Assembly: GCA_028280505.1 (NCBI GenBank)
Contig: JANQLO010000047.1
Coordinates: 36,324 to 100,323 of the forward strand
DNA: 64,000 nucleotides
Origin: Chromatiales bacterium
GTDB lineage: Bacteria; Pseudomonadota; Gammaproteobacteria; Chromatiales; Chromatiaceae
Direction of reading: 5' to 3'
In this document: in pieces, positions 40,880-49,219 of the stretch
Layout of the letters: every line of letters starts with the position of its first letter
Numbering within the stretch: position 1 is the first letter of the stretch
Notes under the pieces: model-generated
The model's database searches: none
The model's input: the letters and a program-made list of their open reading frames with translations, nothing else
Told to the model about the DNA's origin: nothing
Made by a program: the position numbers and the translations under genes

Positions 40880-42196
40880 TCACGGGCTCGACAACGCATC
40901 GATATCGCCGGTCAATGCCTCCAGGAAGGCAACGATATCCTGAACCTCGCTATCGCTCAGGGTTTGATCGTCCGATGCCAATAGGCGTTGTTCGGTTGCC
41001 GACCAATGGAGCTGTGTATCGTCGTTGGCGCGATTGCTCAGTGTCTTGTTCAATTGCATGTTGGCCATGATGCGTACCGCTTCTTCCAGGCTGTCTACCG
41101 AACCGTTGTGAAAGTAGGGGCCGGTAAGGCTGATGTTGCGCAAGGTTGGCGTACGCCAGACGCCTTGCCCGGCGTTGGGTAGATCGGCCGCGGCACCCAG
41201 ATCTTCGGTGAGACCGTATGCGGTGTCGTAGCGGGCATTGGCGATTGCCGGGAAGATGCGTAGGGCCGTTTGTTCGCTGTCCAAACTTGCGCTGCTGAAG
41301 TTCGCGCCCGAATGGCAGAGTACGCAGCCGGTCGATTCGAACAGGGCCATACCGCGGAGTTGACGCTCGGATAGTGCGCCGGTTTCGCCGCGGACAAAAC
41401 GGTCGTAGGGCGAGTTCGGGGTGATCAGCGTGCGCTCATAGGCGGCAATGGCCTTGGCGATGTTGTCGATCGTGATTGCCGGACGTTCGCCGAAGACCTC
41501 GGCAAAGGCCGTTTGATATTCACCGATACCGGCGACGCGTTGCTCTACGGCGTCCAGCGATGCCATGCCCATTTCGATGGGATTGATGAGCGGTCCTTTT
41601 GCCTGCTCTTCCAGTGAGGATGCCCGACCGTCCCAAAACAGCACGCGTTGGAAAGCCGCGTTCAGTACCGTCGGGGCGTTGCGTGCGCCTTTCTCGCCGT
41701 TGATGCCGATGGATTGCGGCAGGCCGTCGCTACCGCTCTTGTCGGGCGACAGTTCATGACAGGAGCTGCAGGACACCGTACCGTCCGACGACAGGCGAGA
41801 ATCGAAAAACAGTTGCTTGCCGAGGGCGACTTTTTCCGGCGTCGTCGGGTTGTCTGCCGGGTAGGGCGCAACGGGTGGCAATGCCTGCCAGGTATAATTG
41901 CGCGTCGTTGGGTTTCGATTCGCCGACAGTGCGGCGTACGGTTCGTCCGTTTGTTGCGAGTCGGTGATCTCGCGTTTGGGGAGCGCGTTGAGAATATCCG
42001 CAGGGAAGGCACTGAACGTCAGTATCAAAACGATCTTGACGCTGAAAGCGATCAGGCCGGAGCCGAAGCCGATAGCCAACAGCCATTTGCCGCGCTCGGC
42101 CGGCGCGAGTTCGCGTACGACGCCGACCAGCCAGAACAGGCCGATGCCCAGGGTGATCAGCCCTAACAATGATGTTTCCAGTATGCCCGAGTGCAT
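40880..42196 (-). CDS. Di-haem cytochrome c peroxidase (MauG/CCP family), membrane-anchored
   Basis: 438-aa protein that would reduce hydrogen peroxide with electrons from small cytochromes, or act as a MauG-like oxidase. Two haem c motifs are clear: CSSCH (about residue 157) and CVLCH (about 296), each with spacing expected of the family. Unlike ordinary soluble CCP it starts with two hydrophobic helices (about 8-28 and 38-60), so the catalytic domain is anchored and faces the periplasm. It is followed upstream by a DUF2892 gene and an exported truncated globin gene on the same strand. Confidence 0.88.
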   Translation of the reverse strand: MHSGILETSLLGLITLGIGLFWLVGVVRELAPAERGKWLLAIGFGSGLIAFSVKIVLILTFSAFPADILNALPKREITDSQQTDEPYAALSANRNPTTRNYTWQALPPVAPYPADNPTTPEKVALGKQLFFDSRLSSDGTVSCSSCHELSPDKSGSDGLPQSIGINGEKGARNAPTVLNAAFQRVLFWDGRASSLEEQAKGPLINPIEMGMASLDAVEQRVAGIGEYQTAFAEVFGERPAITIDNIAKAIAAYERTLITPNSPYDRFVRGETGALSERQLRGMALFESTGCVLCHSGANFSSASLDSEQTALRIFPAIANARYDTAYGLTEDLGAAADLPNAGQGVWRTPTLRNISLTGPYFHNGSVDSLEEAVRIMANMQLNKTLSNRANDDTQLHWSATEQRLLASDDQTLSDSEVQDIVAFLEALTGDIDALSSP

Positions 42197-42257
42197 GTCG
42201 ATTCCCTCCGCCGGTTGACCGGTGATATCGGTACCGTGCGGTCAACCGGGATTTTGT

Positions 42258-42437
42258 CTACTTGAATCCGATCTTTTGATAAACGATCAGGCCGGGACAG
42301 ATGCCGGTCAGTCCGGCAAAGACCAGCATCGCGGTTGGCAAGTAGAGCAGCCAGTGGACCTGTTGCCAGCCCGACAGCCAGATACCGGAACCCAGCAAGG
42401 CGGCTACGGTGAAAAAGAGCATGCGTTGTGCAGACAT
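42258..42437 (-). CDS. DUF2892 (YgaP-type) small inner-membrane protein
   Basis: 59-aa protein from ATG 42437, with AGGAG 7 nt upstream; a longer in-frame start at 42473 lacks a site. Two hydrophobic helices (about 5-22 and 28-52) with the Cys-Pro pair GICPGL in the second are typical of the small DUF2892 proteins, which in E. coli YgaP are fused to a rhodanese domain. Here there is no rhodanese domain. It lies between the globin and the peroxidase genes, all on the minus strand. Confidence 0.75.
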   Translation of the reverse strand: MSAQRMLFFTVAALLGSGIWLSGWQQVHWLLYLPTAMLVFAGLTGICPGLIVYQKIGFK

Positions 42438-42499
42438 GGTGTTTCTCCTGAAGATGTGAATGGCGAGATGCAAAAAAAACCCGACAAATGAACTTGCCG

Positions 42500-42958
42500 C
42501 TAAGGCAGTTCGACGATGTCTGCCTTGGTGCTTTCTATGAACGCGATGACGTCGTTACGCTCGCGGTCGGCCAGCTTGAATTTGTCCAAGGTGGCATCGA
42601 GATGCTGCATCATGATTTGCCAATCGCTTTCGCTGATGCGCATCTCGATATGGCTCACCTTCATGTCGCGGCCTCGGTAATACAGCGTGCCGCCGGCCTG
42701 GTTGGTGATGAAATCGATCAGCAGTTGCTTCTCGCGGGCGATGCCGTCTGAACCGCGATGCGCCCAAAAGCGGCCGAGCTGTTCGTCTTCGGCAAGGCGG
42801 GGGAACAAATCGTTCACGACGGCCACGATGGCGTCATAGCCGCCCAGGCGTTGATACAGGGATGCCTCGCTCTGCGATTGACCGGCATGCAGTGAACCGA
42901 ACATTGGAGCGGCGGCGATGGCCATGCCCAGTGCGAGCTGTCGAATTGTCTTGTTCAT
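42500..42958 (-). CDS. Group I truncated haemoglobin with signal peptide
   Basis: 152-aa protein. I chose ATG 42958, with AGAGG upstream; a longer frame to 43021 has no ribosome site. Residues 1-26 look like a Sec signal peptide (cleavage near LHAGQ), then the globin fold with QRLGGYDAIVAVVND and the proximal histidine at about 103 (RGRDMKVSHIEM). Such globins bind O2 or NO and are normally cytosolic, so a periplasmic version is unusual; in this cluster, with a peroxidase, it suggests NO or peroxide detoxification outside the cytoplasm. Confidence 0.8.
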   Translation of the reverse strand: MNKTIRQLALGMAIAAAPMFGSLHAGQSQSEASLYQRLGGYDAIVAVVNDLFPRLAEDEQLGRFWAHRGSDGIAREKQLLIDFITNQAGGTLYYRGRDMKVSHIEMRISESDWQIMMQHLDATLDKFKLADRERNDVIAFIESTKADIVELP

Positions 42959-43068
42959 GGATTGCAACCTCTTGTTGATGTCTGAAACCAGGGCCTTTGG
43001 CGGTCCCCTGGGGCCGGTCAACCGTTCGTCCGGCGTCGCAATCTATGTTGGGGTAAGCTAAAATAATT

Positions 43069-43100
43069 TAGAAATTCTATTTATGAATATGATTTATTCA
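43069..43100. promoter_or_regulatory. Two operator-like dyads in the globin/LysR divergent region
   Basis: TAGAA-A-TTCTA (43069-43079) and TGAATA-TGATT-TATTCA (43084-43100) are perfect inverted repeats in the AT-rich 159-bp gap between the globin gene and the LysR gene. LysR regulators usually bind T-N11-A dyads in such divergent spacers and act both on themselves and on the neighbour. The second dyad fits T-N11-A when taken from T43086-type positions; the exact registry needs footprinting. Confidence 0.6.
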
Positions 43101-43117
43101 GAAGAGAAATAAATCCC

Positions 43118-44041
43118 ATGAACCTCAGACAACTGCTGTTCGTCCAATCCGTCGCCGAGACCCGCTCGTTCAGCAAAGCGGCAGAGATGTGTCACGCCAC
43201 CCAGCCGACGTTGTCCAATGCGATTTCCCAATTGGAAGAGGAACTCGACGGCAAGTTGTTCGTTCGCACCACGCGCAAGGTCGCGTTGACGCCTTTCGGC
43301 GAACATCTGCTGCCATACATCAACGGGGTGTTAGCGCATAAGGCTGAGCTGGAGGCGGCGGCACAGGCTTATCACAACCCGGCACACAAACTGTTGCGTA
43401 TCGGCTTGTCGCCGCTGATCGATATGCAATTGCTCAACGAGGTGCTCGAACCGTATCGTCAGGCGCATCCCGATGTGAGCATCTTCTTCAAGGAATGTCT
43501 GCTGGATGATCTCGAGCAGCGCATGCAGAAAGAGCAGATCGACTTCGCAGTCGTACCGGTCGACACGTATGCACCGGAAGAGTCGCGCTGTTTCTTTTAT
43601 GAAGAGCCGTTGTATTACCTGCCTCAAGAAACGGACGCCGGCCAACACAAGCGTTTTCAATACGAGGTCGATGCGCTACCGGACGCGCCGATCATTCTCA
43701 CCGGCGGAGGATGTGGATTGAATGGCTCGCTGGAGACGGTATTCCGGAACGAGCGAGCTGCCTTGAACAGCTATCCGGGACAAGCGCTCAGCTACAAGAT
43801 TATCGAGGAGTGGGCGGCATTGGGTATCGGCGCCGGCATTCTCCCTCGAGCGAAGATCTCTGCGGACAACAAGATGGCCTGTCCATTGATGCGGAACAAT
43901 GGTCGTCCGGCGACCTTTGCCTATGAATGGATTTGGCGTTCCGCCCGAAGCGGCAGTGCGAATCTCGATGGCTTTATCGAGTATCTACAGACCACGGTGC
44001 CGGCGTTGGTGAAAGGCGAAAACCGGTTTGCGACGGCTTAG
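43118..44041 (+). CDS. LysR-family transcriptional regulator (OxyR-like group)
   Basis: 307-aa regulator. The N-terminal winged helix-turn-helix (MNLRQLLFVQSVAETRSFSKAA to about residue 60) is followed by the LysR effector-binding domain. A cysteine in LTGGGCGLNGSLETVF (about 200) lies where OxyR has its first redox cysteine, but the second OxyR cysteine is not apparent, so peroxide sensing is only a suggestion. It is divergent from the globin-DUF2892-peroxidase genes and probably controls them. Confidence 0.85.
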   Translation: MNLRQLLFVQSVAETRSFSKAAEMCHATQPTLSNAISQLEEELDGKLFVRTTRKVALTPFGEHLLPYINGVLAHKAELEAAAQAYHNPAHKLLRIGLSPLIDMQLLNEVLEPYRQAHPDVSIFFKECLLDDLEQRMQKEQIDFAVVPVDTYAPEESRCFFYEEPLYYLPQETDAGQHKRFQYEVDALPDAPIILTGGGCGLNGSLETVFRNERAALNSYPGQALSYKIIEEWAALGIGAGILPRAKISADNKMACPLMRNNGRPATFAYEWIWRSARSGSANLDGFIEYLQTTVPALVKGENRFATA

Positions 44042-44069
44042 TCTGATGTTTGGCAGGCGCCGTGAGAAG

Positions 44070-44146
44070 TGGTGCCCCCGAGACGATTCGAACGTCCGAC
44101 CTACCGCTTAGGAGGCGGTTGCTCTATCCAACTGAGCTACGGGGGC
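44070..44146 (-). tRNA. tRNA-Arg (anticodon CCT)
   Basis: Cloverleaf on the minus strand: acceptor GCCCCCG pairs with CGGGGGC, D-arm AGCTCAGTTGGATAGAGC, anticodon stem ACCGC/GCGGT with loop CTCCTAA (anticodon CCT, reads AGG), T-arm CGGACGTTCGAATCGTC with GTTCGAATC. The discriminator is A and CCA is encoded. 77 nt with CCA. The gene marks the boundary between the conserved and unusual parts of the window. Confidence 0.97.
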
Positions 44147-44233
44147 TATATGAAAGTCAATAACTTGGAGAGTGGTTGCTATTTTTAGCCTCCGATTAGT
44201 CTCTCTAGCGGCGCTTCTCTCATCCGTCATGCG

Positions 44234-44516
44234 GGTAGCTTAATGGGGCGAGATTGTCACACGAAGCCACCGGCGGGAAAAGCTACCGATCCGTTTGGCC
44301 CGAACAGCGTGGGGTGGGTTGCGTTCGCAGTGCCGGACCGGCTTCAGGCACGAATGGATTGCCGCGAAACGACCTCCCTTGGCGGAAGCGGCGTGGCTGG
44401 CGGTGTGCGCTCCGGCCGTTCTTTTACGCGGATAGCGTAAAAGCCGGTGCCAGAACGCGCAGCAGGCTACGCGCTCCACCGGCATTTGGATGATTTCCAA
44501 ATGGAAATGTTTTTTA
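44234..44516. ncRNA. Candidate structured RNA or folded repeat element beside tRNA-Arg
   Basis: A run of perfect or near-perfect stems: GGTAGCTT (44234-44241) with AAGCTACC (44280-44287); GTGCC/GGCAC about 44330-44350; TTTTACGC/GCGTAAAA (44422-44442); GCCGGTG/CACCGGC (44443-44483) containing GCGC/GCGC; and CATTTGGA/TCCAAATG (44483-44503), then TTTTTT at 44510. A further GCTTGGG/CCCAAGC hairpin follows at about 44553-44578. This fills the 620-bp gap to the next gene, where no reading frame looks real. It is on the plus strand if the T-run is a terminator, but may instead be a mobile palindromic element. Confidence 0.4.
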
Positions 44517-44766
44517 GCCGATTCGACTCTGCAAGCAGACATGTTGCATAGCCGCTTGGGAGTGGCTGACAACCCAAGCCACCACCTTTAATTAGAGCAC
44601 GAATCATCCCGTTGCCACGTCGGGCTCGGGAATCCGGCGGCGCCGCGTGGGACGATACCGAGTATGCAAACACATCGTTTGGGAAGGGTCGTTTTGGAGG
44701 GCAAGCTCGGTTTTGCGGCATAAGCAGTGTATGCTTCGCCGCCCCGATGGTCGCTGAGTTGATACC

Positions 44767-45687
44767 ATGATTACGCCCACATTGAGTGGGGCGCTCGAGA
44801 ACCTGAAAGTCGCCGCTAAGGACGATCTCTCGCGCTATTTGGCGGCAGTGGAGGCCGGGCGCCAAATTGGCTGGAGTTACTACTTTCCATACCTGCTGTC
44901 GCGTAACCGCCCGGGCCGACGCGCTATCCTCTTGGAGGAAGATAGTGGATCGATGTGCGTTTACCTCTGGCAGGTTCGCGATGACAAACCGCGGCTCGAC
45001 GTTTATCTGGCCCCGTCCCCGATGGATGTCGCGGTGCTCGAACGTGCTATCGAGCGAGCGAACGACTTCAACGGCGACCGTTCTGCGCGGGTCATGCGGA
45101 TCGATGCAAAAGACGTCGATGCCGTTTCGGCTGCACGGATCCGCGTCAGTGAGCGTAAAACCCAGTATATTTTCGTACCCGGGGCCTACGACGATCTCGG
45201 TGGCAAGGCTTTCTACACGATTCGACGCAATGTCGCGCTGATCGAACGGTTGTCGGATGTTCAGGTAATGCCCTACTCGACGTCGCATGCCGAGGCTTGC
45301 CGGATGCTGCTCAAACGGTGGAAAAAGGCACATCGAGAAGCGCACGGTACTTATGGCGAGATCACCACATCGCGAAGCGCTATAGAACTGGCCGGCACGT
45401 TACCGGATTCCGTCCTCAGCGGCCAAGTCATATTCGTCGGTGACCGCCTCGTGGCATTTGCGTTCGGTGGGGCAATTCGTCCCGGGTTCGCCTGCTCCTT
45501 CGAAAGAAAGTGCGACAACGACATACGCGGACTCAGCTACTATCAACTGCGCAGCCTACTGCTCGGCCTGCAGGAATTCGAGTACGTCAACGATGGTTCT
45601 GATGCCGGGCGCGCGGGGCTGCATCAGCTCAAACAGAGCTTCCGCCCGGTTGACATGCATACGGAATATCGGGGGCGCCAGCGCTGA
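44767..45687 (+). CDS. LPG-synthase-C/DUF2156-like acyl- or aminoacyltransferase
   Basis: 306-aa protein whose pattern recalls the phosphatidylglycerol lysyltransferase C-terminal (DUF2156) domain, which has a double GNAT fold and in known cases moves an amino acid from aminoacyl-tRNA to a lipid or other acceptor. Visible family features: WSYYFPYLLSRNRPGRRAIL near residue 35, the central MLLKRWKKAHRE (about 181-192) and the C-terminal GLHQLKQSFRPVDMHTEY (about 281-298). There are no membrane helices, so it is the soluble catalytic part alone. ATG 44767 has only a weak ribosome site. It is first in the accessory cluster but 484 bp upstream of the operon, so may have its own promoter. Confidence 0.7.
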   Translation: MITPTLSGALENLKVAAKDDLSRYLAAVEAGRQIGWSYYFPYLLSRNRPGRRAILLEEDSGSMCVYLWQVRDDKPRLDVYLAPSPMDVAVLERAIERANDFNGDRSARVMRIDAKDVDAVSAARIRVSERKTQYIFVPGAYDDLGGKAFYTIRRNVALIERLSDVQVMPYSTSHAEACRMLLKRWKKAHREAHGTYGEITTSRSAIELAGTLPDSVLSGQVIFVGDRLVAFAFGGAIRPGFACSFERKCDNDIRGLSYYQLRSLLLGLQEFEYVNDGSDAGRAGLHQLKQSFRPVDMHTEYRGRQR

Positions 45688-46171
45688 ATCCGCAACCGCA
45701 TGACGCACGATTCCATCGATTTCAATGCGTCCGGCCCATCATGGCTTATCCCGTCAGTTCGATCGTTTTCGAGTGTCGAACATTTTTACAGATCCCGCGT
45801 TGATCGGGACATCAATGGCAACTTTTTCCATTGGCATCAATATATAACGGGTTGATGGCATATTTTGTGCTTTGGTGGTTTAAAAGGGGGTCGACTGTTC
45901 GTTGCTGACCAAGGAGGGCCGCTTACACGTGTCGTCGGACTACCCACAATCGCCACGATGAGCTGATGGTTCGTGCTACGCCGATCCACGCGCTTAACGA
46001 AAACAGAGTGAAGCGCGAAACAGTGCATGCCCGGCCACACCGCCGTGGCCCGGTTCCCCGGAGTGGCTCGTCAGTCACGCCAAGACGACAAAGCAGTATT
46101 GCATCGATTCGTGATTCTCGCTCGTGTTTGCGAGTGAGAAAAACAAATTAAGCCAATTTTAGAGAAACCAG
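45688..46171 (+). other. 484-bp noncoding stretch with a weak sigma-54-like site
   Basis: No supported gene; short frames lack ribosome sites. TGGCAT-N5-GTGCT at 45856-45871 keeps the GG (45857-45858) and GC (45869-45870) of a sigma-54 promoter at the correct spacing but has a mismatch in the -12 half. Near it, ATCAATGGCA and TTGGCATCAAT form overlapping direct and inverted repeats (45802-45840). A transcript from this site would have a leader of about 290 nt before the DUF1611 gene, which is long. Confidence 0.4.
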
Positions 46172-47389
46172 ATGAACAACACTTTGCCGGACTGCGAATA
46201 TTCAGTGCTTTCACGTGCGCGCGCCACGAAGGCAAAACGTGCGTTTACGACCAGACGCGTTCCGTTGCAGGATATGCGTGCTCTGATCTTTGGTGACATA
46301 AAACCGGTATCGGGCAACATTGTGCTCGCCACCGTCCATGAACTGGGAAAGCACCGTAAGATCGAGCGAATCAACGGGCGACGCGCCCTGATGATGCCCG
46401 GTGACGAGATCTTGGTGTGTTACGGAAACCGCTATGCGCCCGATCAGTTCGAAGCCCTGGTCGGTGATGATCTCGGGTTGTGCGATCTGGTCGCCGGAGG
46501 CGGTATCGCATCACGTGAAATCAATCGTCACGACCGCATGTTGCCACCGACGAAGATCATGCCGATCGGTCTGGTCGGCAATGCCGACGGCAGGCCGTTG
46601 AACATCGCAGACTACCGCGTCAATTTCTCCGGTTCGGTCGGATCGATGAAAGTGATTCTGGTCGCGGGTACCGCGATGAATGCGGGAAAGACTTTCACCG
46701 CAGCTTCAATTGTGCGGGGCCTCAAAGAAAGCGGATATCGCGTGGCCGGCATCAAGGCCACCGGAACGGGCTCCGGCGGCGACCTGTGGAAGATGAAGGA
46801 CATGGGCGCCGACGTGATTCTCGATTTCACCGATGCCGGGTTTGCCAGCACCTACAAGATGTCCGACGAGGCGATCGAGGCGGGTGTGCTCGGTTTGATC
46901 AACTACGCAGCCAAACGCAAGTGCGATTTCGCCGTGGTCGAAGTCGCGGATGGTTTGCAACACCTCGAGACGGCAGCTTTGTTGCGTTCGCCGAATCTCA
47001 TGTCCGTCGTATCGGGTGTTGTCTTCGCGGCCTACGATTCGCTGGGCGCCATAGCCGGCCATCGCAGTCTTTGCGAACTCGGTTACCGGGTCCTCGCCAT
47101 TAGCGGCCAGATCACCCGGTCGCCGCTTGCGATACGCGAGGCGGCGAGCACCGATTGTGCGATCTACACGCCATTCGAGATCCAGGCCGGCGCCCTGATC
47201 ACGGCCATGACCGGGACCACCGATCGTGCTACGGTCGAACACAACGCTTCCTTGGTTCAGAAAAGAACGGCAAACCCGGGGAGCTATGTCGTCGAGTTCG
47301 AACCGCGTCCGGACGATTCGCTGTGGGTCCGGGATGTACCGGAAACCCGGTTGTTCGATTATTCCGACGACTTCGAAGAGACCGCCTGA
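46172..47389 (+). CDS. DUF1611-type P-loop protein
   Basis: 405-aa protein with a two-domain DUF1611 layout: an N-terminal alpha/beta domain (about 1-155, with GDEILVCYGNRYAP and LVAGGGIAS) and a C-terminal P-loop domain. Walker A is GTAMNAGKT (about 166-174), followed by GYRVAGIKATGTGSGGD, resembling the BioD/CobQ/MobB fold. One DUF1611 protein, DgcN, acetylates D-glutamate, so an amino-acid-modifying role is possible but not shown here. It heads an operon with the ABC exporter (32-nt gap). Any annotation as epimerase would be doubtful. Confidence 0.75.
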   Translation: MNNTLPDCEYSVLSRARATKAKRAFTTRRVPLQDMRALIFGDIKPVSGNIVLATVHELGKHRKIERINGRRALMMPGDEILVCYGNRYAPDQFEALVGDDLGLCDLVAGGGIASREINRHDRMLPPTKIMPIGLVGNADGRPLNIADYRVNFSGSVGSMKVILVAGTAMNAGKTFTAASIVRGLKESGYRVAGIKATGTGSGGDLWKMKDMGADVILDFTDAGFASTYKMSDEAIEAGVLGLINYAAKRKCDFAVVEVADGLQHLETAALLRSPNLMSVVSGVVFAAYDSLGAIAGHRSLCELGYRVLAISGQITRSPLAIREAASTDCAIYTPFEIQAGALITAMTGTTDRATVEHNASLVQKRTANPGSYVVEFEPRPDDSLWVRDVPETRLFDYSDDFEETA

Positions 47390-47421
47390 GCCGTATTCGG
47401 CGCTGGGTGGAAGGATCGGCC

Positions 47422-49215
47422 ATGGCTACTGGTGTTGAATCCAACGCTACCCGCACCACCGACACCAATGGTGCCGAGTTGCTGCACGAAGCCTGGCGTA
47501 ATTCACGCCCGGGCCTTGTCGCGATCGGCGTGTTCAGCGTTTTCATCAATATCCTCAAACTCGCCACGCCGCTCTATGTGCTGCAGATACTCGATCGGGT
47601 CATCGCAAGCCGCAGTCTCGAAACCCTGTTCATGCTGACCACGATTACGCTGGTTGCGATCGTATGCGGTGTTTTGCTCGAGGCCATCCGCCGCCGGATG
47701 TTCATTCATTGGGGCGGATGGATAGAGCGCAGTTTCGGGCCGACACTGTTTACCGCGGGGTTGAAAAGCGATACGAGCCGGATGCCGACGAGTTCGAAAA
47801 TTCTCCGTGACGTTGCGACGGTCAGATCTTTCGTCGCCGGTCAGAGCCTGATTGCGTGGCTCGATGTCGTTTGGGCACCGGTCTTCATCGCAGTCGTCTA
47901 CCTGATTTCGCCCGCGCTCGGCTACGTCGTACTGATCGGGAGCGTGGGCGCGCTCGTACTGGGCACCGCCAACGAACTGCTTACCCGCGATTCCCGCAAC
48001 GCCACGCTCAAGGCCGGCAAGGCGGGTCGTGAGTGGGTCGCATCGGCGGAGCGCGACCGCGAAACGGTCGGATCGCTCAACATCATGCAGGGTCTCGCCG
48101 GGCTGTGGTCGCGTAGCGCATTCGAGCGGCTGGACGAGGGCATGCGAACCCGGGCCACCAACGTGTACTTTGCCGCCGGTATGCGTTTGATCGGGCGTTG
48201 CGTGCGGATCGGGATTTTCGGCATCGGTGTTTGGCTCGTCATCGACGAAGTGTTGACGCTGGGTGCGGTCATAGCCGCCAGCGTGCTTTGCCGCACCGCT
48301 TACTCGTTAGTGCAAAACGCGATGCTGAACTGGCGGGATATGGTCACGGCCAAACGCGCCTACAAGCAGATCAAAACCTCTCTGCTCAACAACGGCACGC
48401 CAGCGGTCTCGAAGCCATCGACGACGGCTCCCGTCCCGCTTGTCTTCGACGACGTCGCGTATCGTTATCCACACCAAGCCACGTCCGTCCTGCGACGCGT
48501 CAACATAACCGTGGATCCAGGTGGTCTGCTCTGCATCATCGGTCCGTCGGCGTCCGGCAAGACGACTTTCTGCCGTTTGATCAGTGGCCTGGTCATGCCG
48601 CGATCCGGAAAGCTCCGACTCGGCGATATCGATGTATACCGCCTGCAGCAGAACTGTGCACACCGTGAGATCGGCTATCTCCCGCAGGAAACAACGCTGT
48701 TTCAGGGTACGGTTCGAGAAAACATTGCGGGTATGGCGGAAGGCGACGTCGACCAGGTCGTCGTTGCCGCGAAGCTGGCCGGTATCCACGACGTGATACT
48801 CGGACTCCCGAGGGGTTACGACACCGAAATTGTCGATAAAGAACCGTTGCTGTCGGCCGGACAACGCAAGTGCATCGCCGTCGCGCGTGCTTTCTATGGC
48901 GCACCGCCGTTGATCGTTATGGACGAACCGATTCCACACCTCGATTCCGCTTTGCAGAAGGCCCTGTTATCGGGCGTCGAGCAGCTGCGTACACGCGGCA
49001 CCATCTTCGTGCTGACCACACAGCGCAAGCCGTTGGCCAGGATCGCCGACAAGGTCATCCTGCTGCGCGAGCAGAAGTGCATCGTGCTCGAGACCCGCGA
49101 CGAGATTGCCGCATTGAACCGCGGTAGTCGAAACAGGAATGCGCGGGGTGATGCGAAAGACGACGATAAGCGTCATCACAAACCCGACAAGCGTAAGAAA
49201 CTGCGTTCTGTGTGA
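47422..49215 (+). CDS. Type I secretion ABC transporter (PrtD-like), H-loop changed
   Basis: Start at ATG 47422, with AAGGA 6 nt upstream, gives 597 aa; a longer in-frame opening overlaps the DUF1611 gene. The N-terminal half has five to six membrane helices (first at about 30-55); the ATPase domain has Walker A GPSASGKTT, Q-loop at YLPQETTLF, Walker B LIVMDEP with the catalytic Glu, and signature SAGQ in place of SGGQ. The expected H-loop TH is TQ in VLTTQRKPL, so the switch histidine seems to be Gln. No C39 peptidase domain is present, as in PrtD/RTX-type exporters. It precedes its adaptor by 4 nt. Confidence 0.85.
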   Translation: MATGVESNATRTTDTNGAELLHEAWRNSRPGLVAIGVFSVFINILKLATPLYVLQILDRVIASRSLETLFMLTTITLVAIVCGVLLEAIRRRMFIHWGGWIERSFGPTLFTAGLKSDTSRMPTSSKILRDVATVRSFVAGQSLIAWLDVVWAPVFIAVVYLISPALGYVVLIGSVGALVLGTANELLTRDSRNATLKAGKAGREWVASAERDRETVGSLNIMQGLAGLWSRSAFERLDEGMRTRATNVYFAAGMRLIGRCVRIGIFGIGVWLVIDEVLTLGAVIAASVLCRTAYSLVQNAMLNWRDMVTAKRAYKQIKTSLLNNGTPAVSKPSTTAPVPLVFDDVAYRYPHQATSVLRRVNITVDPGGLLCIIGPSASGKTTFCRLISGLVMPRSGKLRLGDIDVYRLQQNCAHREIGYLPQETTLFQGTVRENIAGMAEGDVDQVVVAAKLAGIHDVILGLPRGYDTEIVDKEPLLSAGQRKCIAVARAFYGAPPLIVMDEPIPHLDSALQKALLSGVEQLRTRGTIFVLTTQRKPLARIADKVILLREQKCIVLETRDEIAALNRGSRNRNARGDAKDDDKRHHKPDKRKKLRSV

Positions 49216-49219
49216 AACA

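Noticed and set aside
44070..44766. Integrated genomic island with tRNA-Arg as attachment site
   Set aside because: No integrase and no second copy of the tRNA 3' end was found in the window, so integration cannot be supported.
44467..45345. 292-codon minus-strand frame covering the structured stretch and the DUF2156-like gene
   Set aside because: Low-complexity composition and no motif; the plus-strand gene explains the region.
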